DNA of 64,000 nt from AG2 sp036493735. Its GTDB lineage: Bacteria; Gemmatimonadota; Gemmatimonadetes; Gemmatimonadales; Gemmatimonadaceae. Below, piece by piece: positions 25,730 through 34,796 of this stretch. Made by a program: the position numbers and the translations under genes. Below the pieces are notes generated by a model. That model worked only from the letters and a program-made list of their open reading frames with translations, had not been told where the DNA came from and ran no database searches. Position 1 is the first letter of the stretch. Each line of letters opens with the position of its first letter. The stretch is taken from contig DASXPH010000141.1 in NCBI GenBank assembly GCA_036493735.1, positions 1-64,000 on the forward strand, read 5' to 3'.

Positions 25730-28453
25730 TCAGTCACTGCGCAGAGCGACGATGGGATCGACCCGAAGCGCTCGCCAGGTCGGCAGCAGTGTTGCAATAA
25801 TTGTAACGACGAGCATCAACGCCACCGCCGCGACCAGGATCGCTGGCTGATACGGTGACGTTTCGAACAGCAGCGGCCCGACGAATCGCCCCGCGAGTGC
25901 GGCGATACCAAGCCCCATGAGCGCGCCAATCATTACGATCCGAAGGCCCGCACCAGTCACCAGCCGCGCCAGATTCCCGGGCCGCGCGCCGAGCGCGACA
26001 CGAACGCCCAGCTCATGCGCTCGCTGCGCCACGTCGTAGCTGAGCATACTGTAAAGTCCCACCATCGCGAGCAACACCGCGAGCGCGCCAAACACGCCGA
26101 AGACGATCGCCCCCGTGCGCCACGATTGCGTCTGCGGACTCACCAGATCCTGCATCCACCCAACGTTGAGATACGGCATGCTCGGAATGGAAGACTGCAA
26201 ATACCGACGCATCGGTTCGACCATTTGCCTGGCGTCCCCGCGTGTACGAATGAGCAGGTTGCGCATGTCAGCCCACGGTGGCGCCTGGGAGAGCGGAAGG
26301 AAAAGCTGCAAGCTCACGTCCTCGATGATCCCCTGACGTCGAGGATTGGCGACGACGCCGATGACTTCCGCGCACGGCATCGTGTCGCCCCCGAGCTTGA
26401 CGCAGCGGCCGAGGGCATCCTCGTTAGGCCACGCGAGTCGCGCGAATGATTCGTTGACGATCATCACGCGATGGGTCGGGTTCTCGTCGGCCAGCGTGAA
26501 ATCGCGGCCACGCAGGAGATGCATCCCCATCGTGCGGAGATACCCGCTCGTCACCGCGTTGAAGTACGGACCACCATCGGCCACCCGCGGCAGCGAGTCG
26601 CGCCCCGGCACGGAGACTCTCGTTCCGAAGGATGTATAGAATGGCAACGACATCGCGATGGCCGCGCTCTCGACGCCACGATAGCTGACGGCCACGCGCT
26701 CCAGCCGACGGTAGAAGTCGTCGATCTCTTCTTGCTTGTAGTTCACGCCATTGATGTTGATGTGCGCCGTCAGCACGCGATCGGGCTCCATGCCGATGGG
26801 CAGCGCCTGCACGTGCTGGAGGCTCCGCACGAACAACCCGGCGCCGATGATCATCACCACCGAGAGCGCCGCCTGAACCACGAGCAGCGTGAATCTCGTG
26901 CGCGACTCGTGAGTGCGCCCTTCGCGCGCGCCCTCCTTCAACGATGCCGTCAGCCGAGCGCGACGCGCCTGCAGCGCCGGTACGAGACCCGTGAGTATGC
27001 CGCAGAGAAAAGTGGCCGCTGCTGCGTACGCAACGAGCGTCAGGTCAACCGCCGGAACATCATCCCAACCGATGTTCGAGAAGACGAAGCAGCGGACGAA
27101 GGTGCTACCCACCCACGTCACGGCGAGCGCCGCCACGCCGCCGAGTGTCGCGAGCAGTATTGATTCCGTCATCAACTGCTGAACGAGACGTCCGACGCCC
27201 GCGCCAAGGGCGGAGCGCACCGCCATCTCTCGGCGTCGCCGGAGACCGCGGGTGAGCTGAAGGTTGGCGACGTTGGCGCACGCCATCGCGAGAACGAGTA
27301 GTGACACGGCGCCAAGAAGGAGCGCCATCTTCGCGTACGCGTCCTGGCCGTGTGCTTCCCGCGGTAGGACGGATGTGAATCCCAGGCTCGGCTGGCTCTC
27401 GGCGATTTGCGCGGCGGCGACGCCGTCGCGCAGCATGTCCGCGCGCATCACGCGCGTCGCCATTGCTCCGGCGCGCTCTCGCGTGATGGCTGGAGCCAAT
27501 CGCGCGACGATCTGCAACCAGTAGCCCTGCCGGCTGTGCGCCCACTCCGTGATCGCCTTCGGCGTTTCACCGGACGTCAGCGGAATCCATATGTCCACCG
27601 CCCGCGATGAAATGCCACTGAACCGCCGCGGTGCGACGCCGACCACGGTATAACGCAGATCGCCAATCGGCAGAATGGCCCCGATCGCCGCCGGCGCGCC
27701 GCCGAAGTGCTCCTGCCAGAAACCATACGAGATGACGGCGACGTTAGGCGCCACTGGAGCTCCGTCCTCGTCAGGCAGAAAGAAGCGCCCGCTCTGCGGC
27801 CGCACGCCGAGTGTGCTGAAATAACTTGCCGAGACACGCATGCCGCGCAGACTCAGCGCGTCCGGGCCTCGGCCCGATGCTAGCTGCGTGGGCGTGTAGC
27901 CGGCAACACCGGTGAATGCGCCTGCCGTCTGCACGAGATCGAGATACTGCGGATACGAGAAGTAGTCCTGGTGGTCGGTCGCTCCGTTATACGTGCGCAT
28001 GTAATCCGGCGTGACGACGTGCGCGGGATCGGTCACGTGGAGTGGAGGAGTGAGCAGCAGACGGTCGATGACACCGAACATCGTCGCGTTCGCGCCGATG
28101 CCGAGCGCGAGGACCGCGATGACACTGGCGGAGAACGCCGCGTTGTGCCTCAGAGAACGCGCCGCGTAGGCGACGTCCTGTCGAAATGTCTCGGCGCGCG
28201 CGACCCATCGCTCGCGAGCGAGACGGCCTCGCTCGACGCGGCCGAGCTCCCGACGAGAGGCGGTGACGTCGCCGTACTCGCGCAATGCCTGGGCGGACGC
28301 GGTATCGCGCGTCATACCACGGCCGACGAGCTCGGCGACGCGACTCTCGATGTGGAAACGAATCTCGTCGTCGATCTCCCGCGTCACCGATCGGGCGGAG
28401 CGTGGGAGCGTGAACCAGCGGCGAATGCCGGGGATGCGTGTCTCGTCACTCAT
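25730..28453 (-). CDS. ADOP-family ABC transporter permease (duplicated MacB/FtsX-type)
   Basis: A 907-residue protein. The first 90 residues carry the permease-prefix domain (REIDDEIRFHIESRVAELVGRGM with EYGD). Two halves follow, each with a MacB-type periplasmic domain flanked by FtsX-like helices (ALGIGANATMFGVIDRLLL; ANLQLTRGLRRRREMAVRSALGAG; HELGVRVALGARPGNLARLV). This is the duplicated orphan permease layout first named in Acidobacteria. No ATPase gene is adjacent, as is usual for the family. The PadR gene upstream overlaps it by 4 nt. The substrate is unknown; MacB-like proteins act by mechanotransmission rather than classical transport. Confidence 0.93.
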   Translation of the reverse strand: MSDETRIPGIRRWFTLPRSARSVTREIDDEIRFHIESRVAELVGRGMTRDTASAQALREYGDVTASRRELGRVERGRLARERWVARAETFRQDVAYAARSLRHNAAFSASVIAVLALGIGANATMFGVIDRLLLTPPLHVTDPAHVVTPDYMRTYNGATDHQDYFSYPQYLDLVQTAGAFTGVAGYTPTQLASGRGPDALSLRGMRVSASYFSTLGVRPQSGRFFLPDEDGAPVAPNVAVISYGFWQEHFGGAPAAIGAILPIGDLRYTVVGVAPRRFSGISSRAVDIWIPLTSGETPKAITEWAHSRQGYWLQIVARLAPAITRERAGAMATRVMRADMLRDGVAAAQIAESQPSLGFTSVLPREAHGQDAYAKMALLLGAVSLLVLAMACANVANLQLTRGLRRRREMAVRSALGAGVGRLVQQLMTESILLATLGGVAALAVTWVGSTFVRCFVFSNIGWDDVPAVDLTLVAYAAAATFLCGILTGLVPALQARRARLTASLKEGAREGRTHESRTRFTLLVVQAALSVVMIIGAGLFVRSLQHVQALPIGMEPDRVLTAHININGVNYKQEEIDDFYRRLERVAVSYRGVESAAIAMSLPFYTSFGTRVSVPGRDSLPRVADGGPYFNAVTSGYLRTMGMHLLRGRDFTLADENPTHRVMIVNESFARLAWPNEDALGRCVKLGGDTMPCAEVIGVVANPRRQGIIEDVSLQLFLPLSQAPPWADMRNLLIRTRGDARQMVEPMRRYLQSSIPSMPYLNVGWMQDLVSPQTQSWRTGAIVFGVFGALAVLLAMVGLYSMLSYDVAQRAHELGVRVALGARPGNLARLVTGAGLRIVMIGALMGLGIAALAGRFVGPLLFETSPYQPAILVAAVALMLVVTIIATLLPTWRALRVDPIVALRSD

Positions 28454-28806
28454 GCGCGACGCTCCGCGAATGATGCCTCGCGCGCACGGAGGATCTTGAA
28501 CACGCCCTCGACGTAGCGCGTGAAGCTGTCTTCGTTTGCCCGGAGCTTCTGTCGCCCCGCGCGCGTGAGCTGATAGAACTTGGCGCGCCGATTGGCATCG
28601 GTCACGCCCCACGCGCTCTCGACACAGCCGCGCGCCTCGAGCCGGTGGAGGGAGAGATAGAGGGCGCGGTCTTCGACCTCGATGGCCTCGTCGCTGGTCT
28701 CCCTGATCCAGCGCGCGACGGCGTAGCCGTGACGAGGGCCCCAGGCGAGGGTGCGGAGGATCAGGAGATCGAGCGTCCCCGCGAGCAATGTGGGTTCGGC
28801 GGACAT
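28450..28806 (-). CDS. PadR-family transcriptional regulator coupled to ADOP permease
   Basis: A 118-residue winged-helix protein with the PadR signature: LLAGTLDLLILRTLAWGPRHGYAVARWI, then YLSLHRLEARGCVESAWG and a wing with NRRAKFYQLTRAGR. The C-terminal helix (FTRYVEGVFKIL) fits the acidobacterial-type PadR that accompanies ADOP permeases. ATGA overlap with the permease means one transcript, so it probably represses its own operon through the inverted repeat just upstream. The inducer is unknown. Confidence 0.93.
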   Translation of the reverse strand: MSAEPTLLAGTLDLLILRTLAWGPRHGYAVARWIRETSDEAIEVEDRALYLSLHRLEARGCVESAWGVTDANRRAKFYQLTRAGRQKLRANEDSFTRYVEGVFKILRAREASFAERRA

Positions 28807-28819
28807 GGCACCATACCTT

Positions 28820-28836
28820 ACCGGATCAACTCCGGT
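28820..28836. promoter_or_regulatory. PadR operator candidate
   Basis: ACCGGA, a TCAAC spacer and TCCGGT form a perfect six-base inverted repeat 13 bp before the PadR ATG. PadR proteins usually bind inverted repeats overlapping their own promoter, so autoregulation is likely. Confidence 0.5.
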
Positions 28837-28949
28837 GAGTATGTGCTAGCGGCCGTCGATCTGTCAAGCTCGCTGCGCTCGCTGCGCTCGCAATCTTATT
28901 TGGAATCGCTCGCGCTATTCGCGCTCGCTCCTGCTCCTCTCGCCTTTTC

Positions 28950-28991
28950 TACCCTCTACCCACTACCCTCTACCCTCTACCCTCTACCAGG
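28950..28991. repeat. Six tandem heptamers after the M56-TonB gene
   Basis: Six 7-bp units, TACCCTC four times with one TACCCAC and one TACCAGG, ending one base from the stop codon of the M56-TonB fusion. Between here and the PadR gene lies about 140 bp of Ser/Leu-codon-like CTCGC-rich repeat sequence with no frame. Confidence 0.9.
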
Positions 28992-28992
28992 T

Positions 28993-30267
28993 TCACCTGC
29001 CAGTCGTGTCGTTCGCGCTTCTGGCCTGCAAGGAAAAAACGAAGGGCATCTCGATCAGTTGCTTCACCTTTCGCCCTCCCACTAGCGCCGGTGAGAACTT
29101 CATGGCGGCAAGGCTGGATCGTACTGCATCGGTGAACAGAGGATCGGTCGACTTCAGCACCTTGAACGTCGTGAGCTCCACGCGGCCGGTGGTGTCGACG
29201 ACGAAATCGGCGACGACCTGACCCTCGATCTTGGCCGAGCGCAACTTGTCGGGGTACCGCGGCGCAGGATTGTCGGGGAGTGGCATTGCCCGCTTCTCAA
29301 CCTGGAACTCGAAATATCCTCCCGTCGCCGATGTGTTGGCCTTGCTCGGACCGGATGGGTGCGGCGCTGTGCCGGCTTCCGGATGGACGGAGCAGGCGAG
29401 TGCCAGTGCCCCCACGGCAACCAGCGCGCCGGCGAGGATCGTTGGGTGAGTGAGACGACGGTGGACGGGTTGCATGGCGAGGATCCTCCGTTCGAGCTGG
29501 GTGGTGGACTCGGACAGCATCGGTGAGAGTGCTGTCGGAATGGTCGTGCGGCGCTGGGCAATGGTGAGCAGTAGCATGCCGTAGCGCTGTGGTGACGGAT
29601 GCGTGCGCAGCACGCGCGCGTCGCAATCGAGCTCGATGGCCAGTCGCAGCCGGCGCGCCGCGTACCAGACCGCCGGATTCCATGGCATGAGTGTCGTCGC
29701 CAATCGCGCCACGATGAGCAGATGTGGATCACGAGCGGCGCGATGCTCCTCTTCGTGCCGCAGCACCAGCGCGCGAAGCGGCTCGTCGAGTGAGAGAATC
29801 CATTGTGGAAGCACCAGCTCCATCGATCGCAAACCGACGACCGCGGGCCCGACGTCAGACGTCAGGCGCGTTCGCCGGCCATCGATCTGATGCACCGGCC
29901 AGGCGAGCCGCGCGCGACGGACTGTCACGATGTCGGCGCCGAGCCGCGCCAACAGCAACCCCGACAGGAGAGCCCATCCAACGATGAGCGCGTCCTCGAG
30001 CAACGCCATTCCGCCGAACACGCTCCGATCAGCGACGACGCGCAGCGCCGGCACCGTCACGCGAAAGGGAAGGAGATTCGGCCCAGCACTCGGCGCCGCC
30101 GAGGGCAGGAGATTCGTGAACGGCCATACAACCATCGTGACGATGGCCGCGAGCCAGAGGAATCGCTTTGGCCATCCGCGTACTGCCGCGGCCTGATGGA
30201 GCGCCTCGCCCGCGACAGCGACGAGGGCGCCGACGATCAGCGCATAGGTCATCAGTGACAGGATCAT
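28993..30267 (-). CDS. BlaR1-like M56 metallopeptidase fused to a TonB C-terminal domain
   Basis: A 424-residue membrane protein. Helices lie at about 3-25, 35-55 and 85-110. The zinc site H171-EEE-H175 sits in LRHEEEHRAARD, and a further helix carries LACSVHPEAG near 300. Residues about 335-412 are a TonB_C domain (PRYPDKLRSAKIEGQVVADFVVD and a KFSPAL strand). M56 proteins sense a signal outside and inactivate a BlaI-type repressor; here the sensor domain is replaced by a TonB-like domain. It follows BlaI with a 4-nt overlap. The signal and regulon beyond this operon are unknown. Confidence 0.91.
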   Translation of the reverse strand: MILSLMTYALIVGALVAVAGEALHQAAAVRGWPKRFLWLAAIVTMVVWPFTNLLPSAAPSAGPNLLPFRVTVPALRVVADRSVFGGMALLEDALIVGWALLSGLLLARLGADIVTVRRARLAWPVHQIDGRRTRLTSDVGPAVVGLRSMELVLPQWILSLDEPLRALVLRHEEEHRAARDPHLLIVARLATTLMPWNPAVWYAARRLRLAIELDCDARVLRTHPSPQRYGMLLLTIAQRRTTIPTALSPMLSESTTQLERRILAMQPVHRRLTHPTILAGALVAVGALALACSVHPEAGTAPHPSGPSKANTSATGGYFEFQVEKRAMPLPDNPAPRYPDKLRSAKIEGQVVADFVVDTTGRVELTTFKVLKSTDPLFTDAVRSSLAAMKFSPALVGGRKVKQLIEMPFVFSLQARSANDTTGR

Positions 30268-30641
30268 CGCCCGCCCTCCTTGTCGCGCGACATCAGGTGC
30301 GCGCGGAGCCGTTTCAGATCGGCCGCCGAGAGCTTCTCGTCCTCCACGAGCTGCGCGATCAATTGCTCGGGTGAGCCGTGGAACAGCTTGTCGAGGATGT
30401 GGGTGAGCGCGTTCCGTCTTGCCGTGCGCTGCGCGACACGCGGATGATACCGGTGCGCCTTCCCCTCGACGGTATGCCTAACGAAGCCCTTGGCCTCGAG
30501 GTTGCGCAGAATGGTGAGCACCGTCGTGTACGCCAGATCGGCCGGGAGTTGCTCTCGGACTTCGGTGACGGTCCCCGATCCGAGCTCCCAGAGCGCACCC
30601 ATGACGTCGAGCTCCCGATCCCCCAACACGAAGTCGCCCAT
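30264..30641 (-). CDS. blaI: BlaI/MecI/CopY-family repressor
   Basis: A 125-residue protein with the winged helix of the family: LGDRELDVMGALWELGSGTVTEVREQLPADLAYTTVLTILRNLEAKGFVRHTVEGKAHRYHP, then a C-terminal dimerisation helix (LAQLVEDEKLSAADL-like). It should repress its own operon, including the overlapping M56-TonB gene, and be removed by cleavage when the M56 sensor is triggered. Two palindromes resembling TACTA-type Bla operators lie just upstream. There is no beta-lactamase gene in the window. Confidence 0.94.
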   Translation of the reverse strand: MGDFVLGDRELDVMGALWELGSGTVTEVREQLPADLAYTTVLTILRNLEAKGFVRHTVEGKAHRYHPRVAQRTARRNALTHILDKLFHGSPEQLIAQLVEDEKLSAADLKRLRAHLMSRDKEGGR

Positions 30642-30654
30642 GCCGCATCCCTGT

Positions 30655-30685
30655 CTACTATGCCAGTAGTACTATCTGGATAGTA
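30655..30685. promoter_or_regulatory. Tandem BlaI-type operators
   Basis: CTACTATGCCAGTAG (30655-30669, arms CTACT/AGTAG) abuts TACTATCTGGATAGTA (30670-30685, perfect 7-base arms around TG). Both carry the TACTA-type half-sites bound by BlaI/MecI repressors and lie 14-44 bp before the blaI ATG. They should bind two dimers side by side. Confidence 0.7.
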
Positions 30686-30798
30686 GGATACGGCGCGCGT
30701 CTTCCGGTGTCAAGCGATGGAGGGTGACGTGTCGCGCCTAGTGCGTGTCGAGGGATACGTGGGTGCTCGGCACGCACCACGCACTACGCGCCCAGTGT

Positions 30799-31350
30799 CT
30801 ACAGACAATTCGCCGGCACGTCCGCCATCATCTTTAGCGTCGCGCCCGGCGGCGCAAAATAGGTCACGATGTTGACCGCCGAGTCGCTACTCTGATTGAC
30901 CGCCACATGCGGGTGCAGGCCCAGGTCGAGGTAACCCTGACCGACCGTACGGACGATCGGCGAACAGGTCGGGTCGTCGGCCTGAAAGAAGGTCATGGTC
31001 CCGTAGACCACCTGAATGAAGACCGGGCCGGGATGCGTGTGCCAGCCGCTCGACGAACCCACCGGAAAGACGATCCTCTGAACGGCGATGTCGAATGCCG
31101 GCTTGGACTTGATATCGATGTGCCAGTCCCCGGTCACCCGCTTGATGTCGAAATTCTTATGCTCCGGCTCGAACGTCGCTCGGCCGAGCAGCGTCGACAT
31201 GGAGGCCGGGCCAGCGGCGGCGGCGGACATCGAAGCCGCCATTCCCGGGCTCCTCGAGCGCGGTCCCACGGCAGCGTTTCCGTCCTTGCAGCCGAGCGCG
31301 CTGCCCGCCAGCAGCAAGGCGGCAAGGCACTTGTTGACAAACTTTGACAT
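30799..31350 (-). CDS. Cupin-domain lipoprotein
   Basis: A 183-residue protein from ATG 31350, after a GGAGGG ribosome site. The signal ends SALG-C21, giving a lipid anchor, followed by a Ser/Ala/Met-rich linker. A cupin barrel follows, with GWHTHPGPVFIQVVYGTM (His pair of cupin motif 1) and HPHVAVNQ in the second motif. Secreted single-cupin proteins often bind a metal or small ligand; the function is unknown. The 110 bp downstream, toward blaI, hold three degenerate heptamers. Confidence 0.8.
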   Translation of the reverse strand: MSKFVNKCLAALLLAGSALGCKDGNAAVGPRSRSPGMAASMSAAAAGPASMSTLLGRATFEPEHKNFDIKRVTGDWHIDIKSKPAFDIAVQRIVFPVGSSSGWHTHPGPVFIQVVYGTMTFFQADDPTCSPIVRTVGQGYLDLGLHPHVAVNQSSDSAVNIVTYFAPPGATLKMMADVPANCL

Positions 31351-31476
31351 CGGTCCCTCCGGACGCATTGGTGAATGCCGTCTGTCCTTCCCCTCGCCGC
31401 TGGCGTAAGTTCGTGCCGGCACCGAGCGGATAACGCGCGGCGACATGGTGGTCTCATCCGATGTATCGGGGATTGG

Positions 31477-32025
31477 ATGTCAAACACGACATCGCGGTTG
31501 GCGGCGCTGCCGAGTGGCGCGCAGGAATCGATCGATTTGGTCGTTGCACGCGCGTACAAGGACCTTCGCGCCATCGCCCATCGTCGGCTCGCTCTACTGG
31601 GGCACGATACGCTTTCGACGACCGCGCTCGTCAATGAGGCCTACCTCAAGCTGGCCCAGAATTCGACGACGGCGTGGCGCGATGATGAGCATTTCCTCGC
31701 CCTCGCGTCGCTCGCGATGCGCTACGTGCTCGTCGATCTCGCACGCGCGCGGGCAACCCGCAAGCGAGGCGGCGTCGAACGCCACATCACCTTCGACGAG
31801 GAGATCGTCGGCGCCGACGAGCAAGCGGCCGTGGTGCTCGAGCTTCACGAGGCGCTCGAACAGCTCGCGGCGTGGGAACCGCGGCTCGCGCGGGTCGTCG
31901 ACTGCCGATACTTCGGCGGGCTCACCGAGGCCGAGACCGCCGAGGCGCTGGGCGTCACTGTCCGCACCGTGCAGCGCGACTGGGTAAAGGCGCGCATTCT
32001 GCTCCGACAGGCGCTCGCCGCCTAA
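31477..32025 (+). CDS. ECF-type sigma-70 factor, kinase-associated group
   Basis: A 182-residue sigma factor. Region 2 is visible at about 20-90 (YKDLRAIAHRRLALLGHDTLSTTALVNEAYLKLAQ, then HFLALASLAMRYVLVDLARARATRKRGG) and region 4 at 120-182 (LAAWEPRLARVVDCRYFGGLTEAETAEALGVTVRTVQRDWVKAR). This matches the TIGR02999/PF07638 group that sits beside Ser/Thr kinases in Planctomycetes, Acidobacteria and Gemmatimonadota. The kinase gene begins 38 bp downstream, so phosphorylation probably replaces an anti-sigma factor. Its TAA stop lies inside an RCCTAACG motif. Confidence 0.9.
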   Translation: MSNTTSRLAALPSGAQESIDLVVARAYKDLRAIAHRRLALLGHDTLSTTALVNEAYLKLAQNSTTAWRDDEHFLALASLAMRYVLVDLARARATRKRGGVERHITFDEEIVGADEQAAVVLELHEALEQLAAWEPRLARVVDCRYFGGLTEAETAEALGVTVRTVQRDWVKARILLRQALAA

Positions 32026-32063
32026 CGACCGCAGCAGCGTCGCCGGCCAATCCATCGTCGCTC

Positions 32064-34790
32064 ATGCAGCCCATCAGCCGGTGGTTGGAGCTGTCGACGC
32101 TCGTCGATCGAATGCTCGACACGCCGCCCGAAGCGCGCTCGGCGCTGATCGATGCGCTGAGTGTCGGCGATGCGACGCGACGGGCGGAGCTGGAGGCGTT
32201 ACGCGCCGAGTGCGAGCGACCATCATCGCCAGTCAGCGTACCGTTGGCACGCCGGTTCGCGGCGCTGCTGGGCACTGACGGCAACTATCCCGACGCGTTG
32301 CAGGAACGCTATCGCCTCACGAGAACGATTGGTCGTGGCGGAATGGCGACCGTCTTTCTCGCGCGCGACGTGCGCCACGCGCGCGACGTCGCCGTCAAGG
32401 TCATGCATCCGTACGTCGGCATCACGTTAGGCGCGGAACGGTTTCTCGCCGAGATCGAGATGGTCGCGCAGATGCACCATCCGCACATCGTGCCCCTGTA
32501 CGATTCCGGCGAGGCCGACGGCGCGCTGTACTACGTGATGCCGTACGAGCCTGGCCTGTCGCTCCGCGACCGCCTCGCGCGTGAAAATCGCCTCGCTGCT
32601 GGGGAGGTGGTGCTGCTGCTCCGCGAGCTTTGCGACGCGCTGGCGTACGCGCACGCGCGCGGCATCGTTCATCGCGACATCAAGCCCGACAACGTGCTCC
32701 TCTCGGGACGACACGCGCTGCTCGCCGACTTTGGTGTTGCGACGGCGCTGGGATCTAAAACCGGAAGCGCGGCGAGCTTTGCCCTCGGCACGCCCACCTA
32801 CATGGCGCCTGAGCAGTTCGCCGGCAACGAGGGCGTTGATCACCGCGCGGACGTCTACGCCGTAGGAGTACTCGGCTACGAGCTGCTCGCTGGCCGACCC
32901 CCATTCGCCGGCGACACCCGCCAGGCGGTCATCGACGGTCATCTTCAGCGTAAGCCAGAAGCGGTCGGCGCTCTGGAGCCGGGTGTGCCACCCGCTCTCG
33001 ATGCCTTCGTCATGCGCTGTCTGGAGAAGCGACCCGGCGATCGCTGGGACAGCGCCGATCGAATGGTGCGAGAGCTCGAGATCATGACGGCAAAGCTCGC
33101 CTGGCGCGCTGCGCGACCTAACGATCCGTGGCGCGATCGCTGGGCAAGCATGCACATCGAGCGTATCACGGACTTTGCCGGCTCCGAGGTGGACGCCGAG
33201 ATCTCGCGCGACGGCAGACGCGTCGCATTTCTGGCAGACCGAGACGGCGTGTTCGACGCGCACGTCACCGACGTGGGAAGCGGCCAGTTCCTCAACCTCA
33301 CCGGCGGCCGCTGTGAGGAGCTGTTCAACGAAGACGTACGCAACGTTGGCTTCACGCCGGACGGCAGCCACCTGTGGCTTCGCGTCGCGGATCTCACGTC
33401 GCCCGCCAGTGTGTCGGTGATTCCCGTGACGGGCGGCGATCTTCGACCGTTTCTGCCGACAGCGGTAATGGCGGCGTGGTCTCCGGACGGATCGCGACTC
33501 GCATATCACGAGGCGTCGCCAGGCGACCCGATCTTCGTCGCCAACGCCTCGGGTGACAATCCGCGGCGCATTCAGGTCGCCTCGCCCGGTGTGCACTCTC
33601 ACCATCTGAGCTGGTCGCCCGACGCGCGGTTTCTGTACTGCTCGCACGGCCTGCCACCTAACGAGATGGACATCTGGCGACTTCCCGCCGACGGCGGCTC
33701 GCTCGAGCGGATCACAGAACACCGTTCGCGGGTGGGCTTTCCGGTACTGCTCGATGATTCGACCCTGCTCTACACGGCGACGGACGAGGATGGCACGGGG
33801 CCCTGGTTGTACATGATGGACTTGGGCCAACGTGTGCCGATGCGATTGAACGTCGGCGTCGAGCATTTCCTGTCGATTGCCGCGAGCGCGAAGTGCCCTG
33901 GACGACCACGGCGTCTGGTAGGGACGGTGTCGAAGCCGAGCGTGCAGCTGTGGAGTGTTCCGATCGCGAGCACGAGCGCCGACGAAGCGAGTGCCGCGCG
34001 CTTTTCAGTACCGACGGCGCGCGCCGCCGCGCCACGTTACGCACCCGATTCATCGCTCCTGTATCTCGCGTCCCGCGGCGGGGCCGACGAACTGTGGCGT
34101 CGTTCGGGGACCGACGCGCGCATGCTCTGGAAGCCGGGTCAGGGCGCGATTGCCGGTGCGGCGGCAATGTCTCCGGATGGAGAGGCCATCTGCGTCGTCG
34201 TGCGTCGTGGCGGACGATCGGCGCTGCACTGCATGCGCGAGGATGGCAGTGGATTGCGGCCGCTGGCGCAGTCGCTCGACGTGCGCGGCGCGCCATCGTG
34301 GTCTCCAGACGGCAAATGGATCGCCATCGGCGCGCGCGACGGCCATGCCACTCACGTGTACATCGTCCCGTTAGGCGAGGGGGAACCAGTGCTGCTGGTG
34401 GACAGCGTGTCGTCGAATCCGGTGTGGTCGCCGCGAGGCACTTATATTCTGTACTCGGGAACGGCGCGCGGGCGCAGCGTGCCGGTCCACGGGGTACGTC
34501 CGGACGGAACGCCCTTTCCACTCCCGCTCGATAATCTCGTCGTCGATCGCGTGGGCGACAGCTATCGGTTTCTGCCCGACGGCGCAGCCGTGGTAGTGAA
34601 GCTGGGCGGCTTTCGGCGACAGGACTTCTGGCTGCTCGACCTCCATACCGGCGCGCGCCGGCAACTCACGAAGCTGAAACCCGGCCAGTCGCTCAATCGC
34701 TTCGATGTATCCAGTGACGGTCGGACGATTCTGTTCGAGCGCGCTCAGGAGAATTCGGACGTCGCGCTCATCGAGATCGAGGACGAATGA
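32064..34790 (+). CDS. Ser/Thr protein kinase with C-terminal TolB/WD40-like beta-propeller
   Basis: A 908-residue protein. An N-terminal helical region (1-80) is followed by a PknB-type kinase domain (about 84-345) with GRGGMATVF, Lys112 in VAVKVM, HRDIKPDN at about 203-210, DFG at 222 and a TPTYMAPEQF activation segment. All catalytic motifs are intact. The remainder is a propeller of TolB-like blades (SPDGSRLAYHEA, SPDARFLYCSHG, SPDGKWIAIGARD, SPRGTYILYSG). No membrane helix is visible between kinase and propeller, so both may be cytoplasmic. Its operon partner is the sigma factor, the probable substrate. It converges with the MarR gene. Confidence 0.93.
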   Translation: MQPISRWLELSTLVDRMLDTPPEARSALIDALSVGDATRRAELEALRAECERPSSPVSVPLARRFAALLGTDGNYPDALQERYRLTRTIGRGGMATVFLARDVRHARDVAVKVMHPYVGITLGAERFLAEIEMVAQMHHPHIVPLYDSGEADGALYYVMPYEPGLSLRDRLARENRLAAGEVVLLLRELCDALAYAHARGIVHRDIKPDNVLLSGRHALLADFGVATALGSKTGSAASFALGTPTYMAPEQFAGNEGVDHRADVYAVGVLGYELLAGRPPFAGDTRQAVIDGHLQRKPEAVGALEPGVPPALDAFVMRCLEKRPGDRWDSADRMVRELEIMTAKLAWRAARPNDPWRDRWASMHIERITDFAGSEVDAEISRDGRRVAFLADRDGVFDAHVTDVGSGQFLNLTGGRCEELFNEDVRNVGFTPDGSHLWLRVADLTSPASVSVIPVTGGDLRPFLPTAVMAAWSPDGSRLAYHEASPGDPIFVANASGDNPRRIQVASPGVHSHHLSWSPDARFLYCSHGLPPNEMDIWRLPADGGSLERITEHRSRVGFPVLLDDSTLLYTATDEDGTGPWLYMMDLGQRVPMRLNVGVEHFLSIAASAKCPGRPRRLVGTVSKPSVQLWSVPIASTSADEASAARFSVPTARAAAPRYAPDSSLLYLASRGGADELWRRSGTDARMLWKPGQGAIAGAAAMSPDGEAICVVVRRGGRSALHCMREDGSGLRPLAQSLDVRGAPSWSPDGKWIAIGARDGHATHVYIVPLGEGEPVLLVDSVSSNPVWSPRGTYILYSGTARGRSVPVHGVRPDGTPFPLPLDNLVVDRVGDSYRFLPDGAAVVVKLGGFRRQDFWLLDLHTGARRQLTKLKPGQSLNRFDVSSDGRTILFERAQENSDVALIEIEDE

Positions 34791-34796
34791 GCGGCA

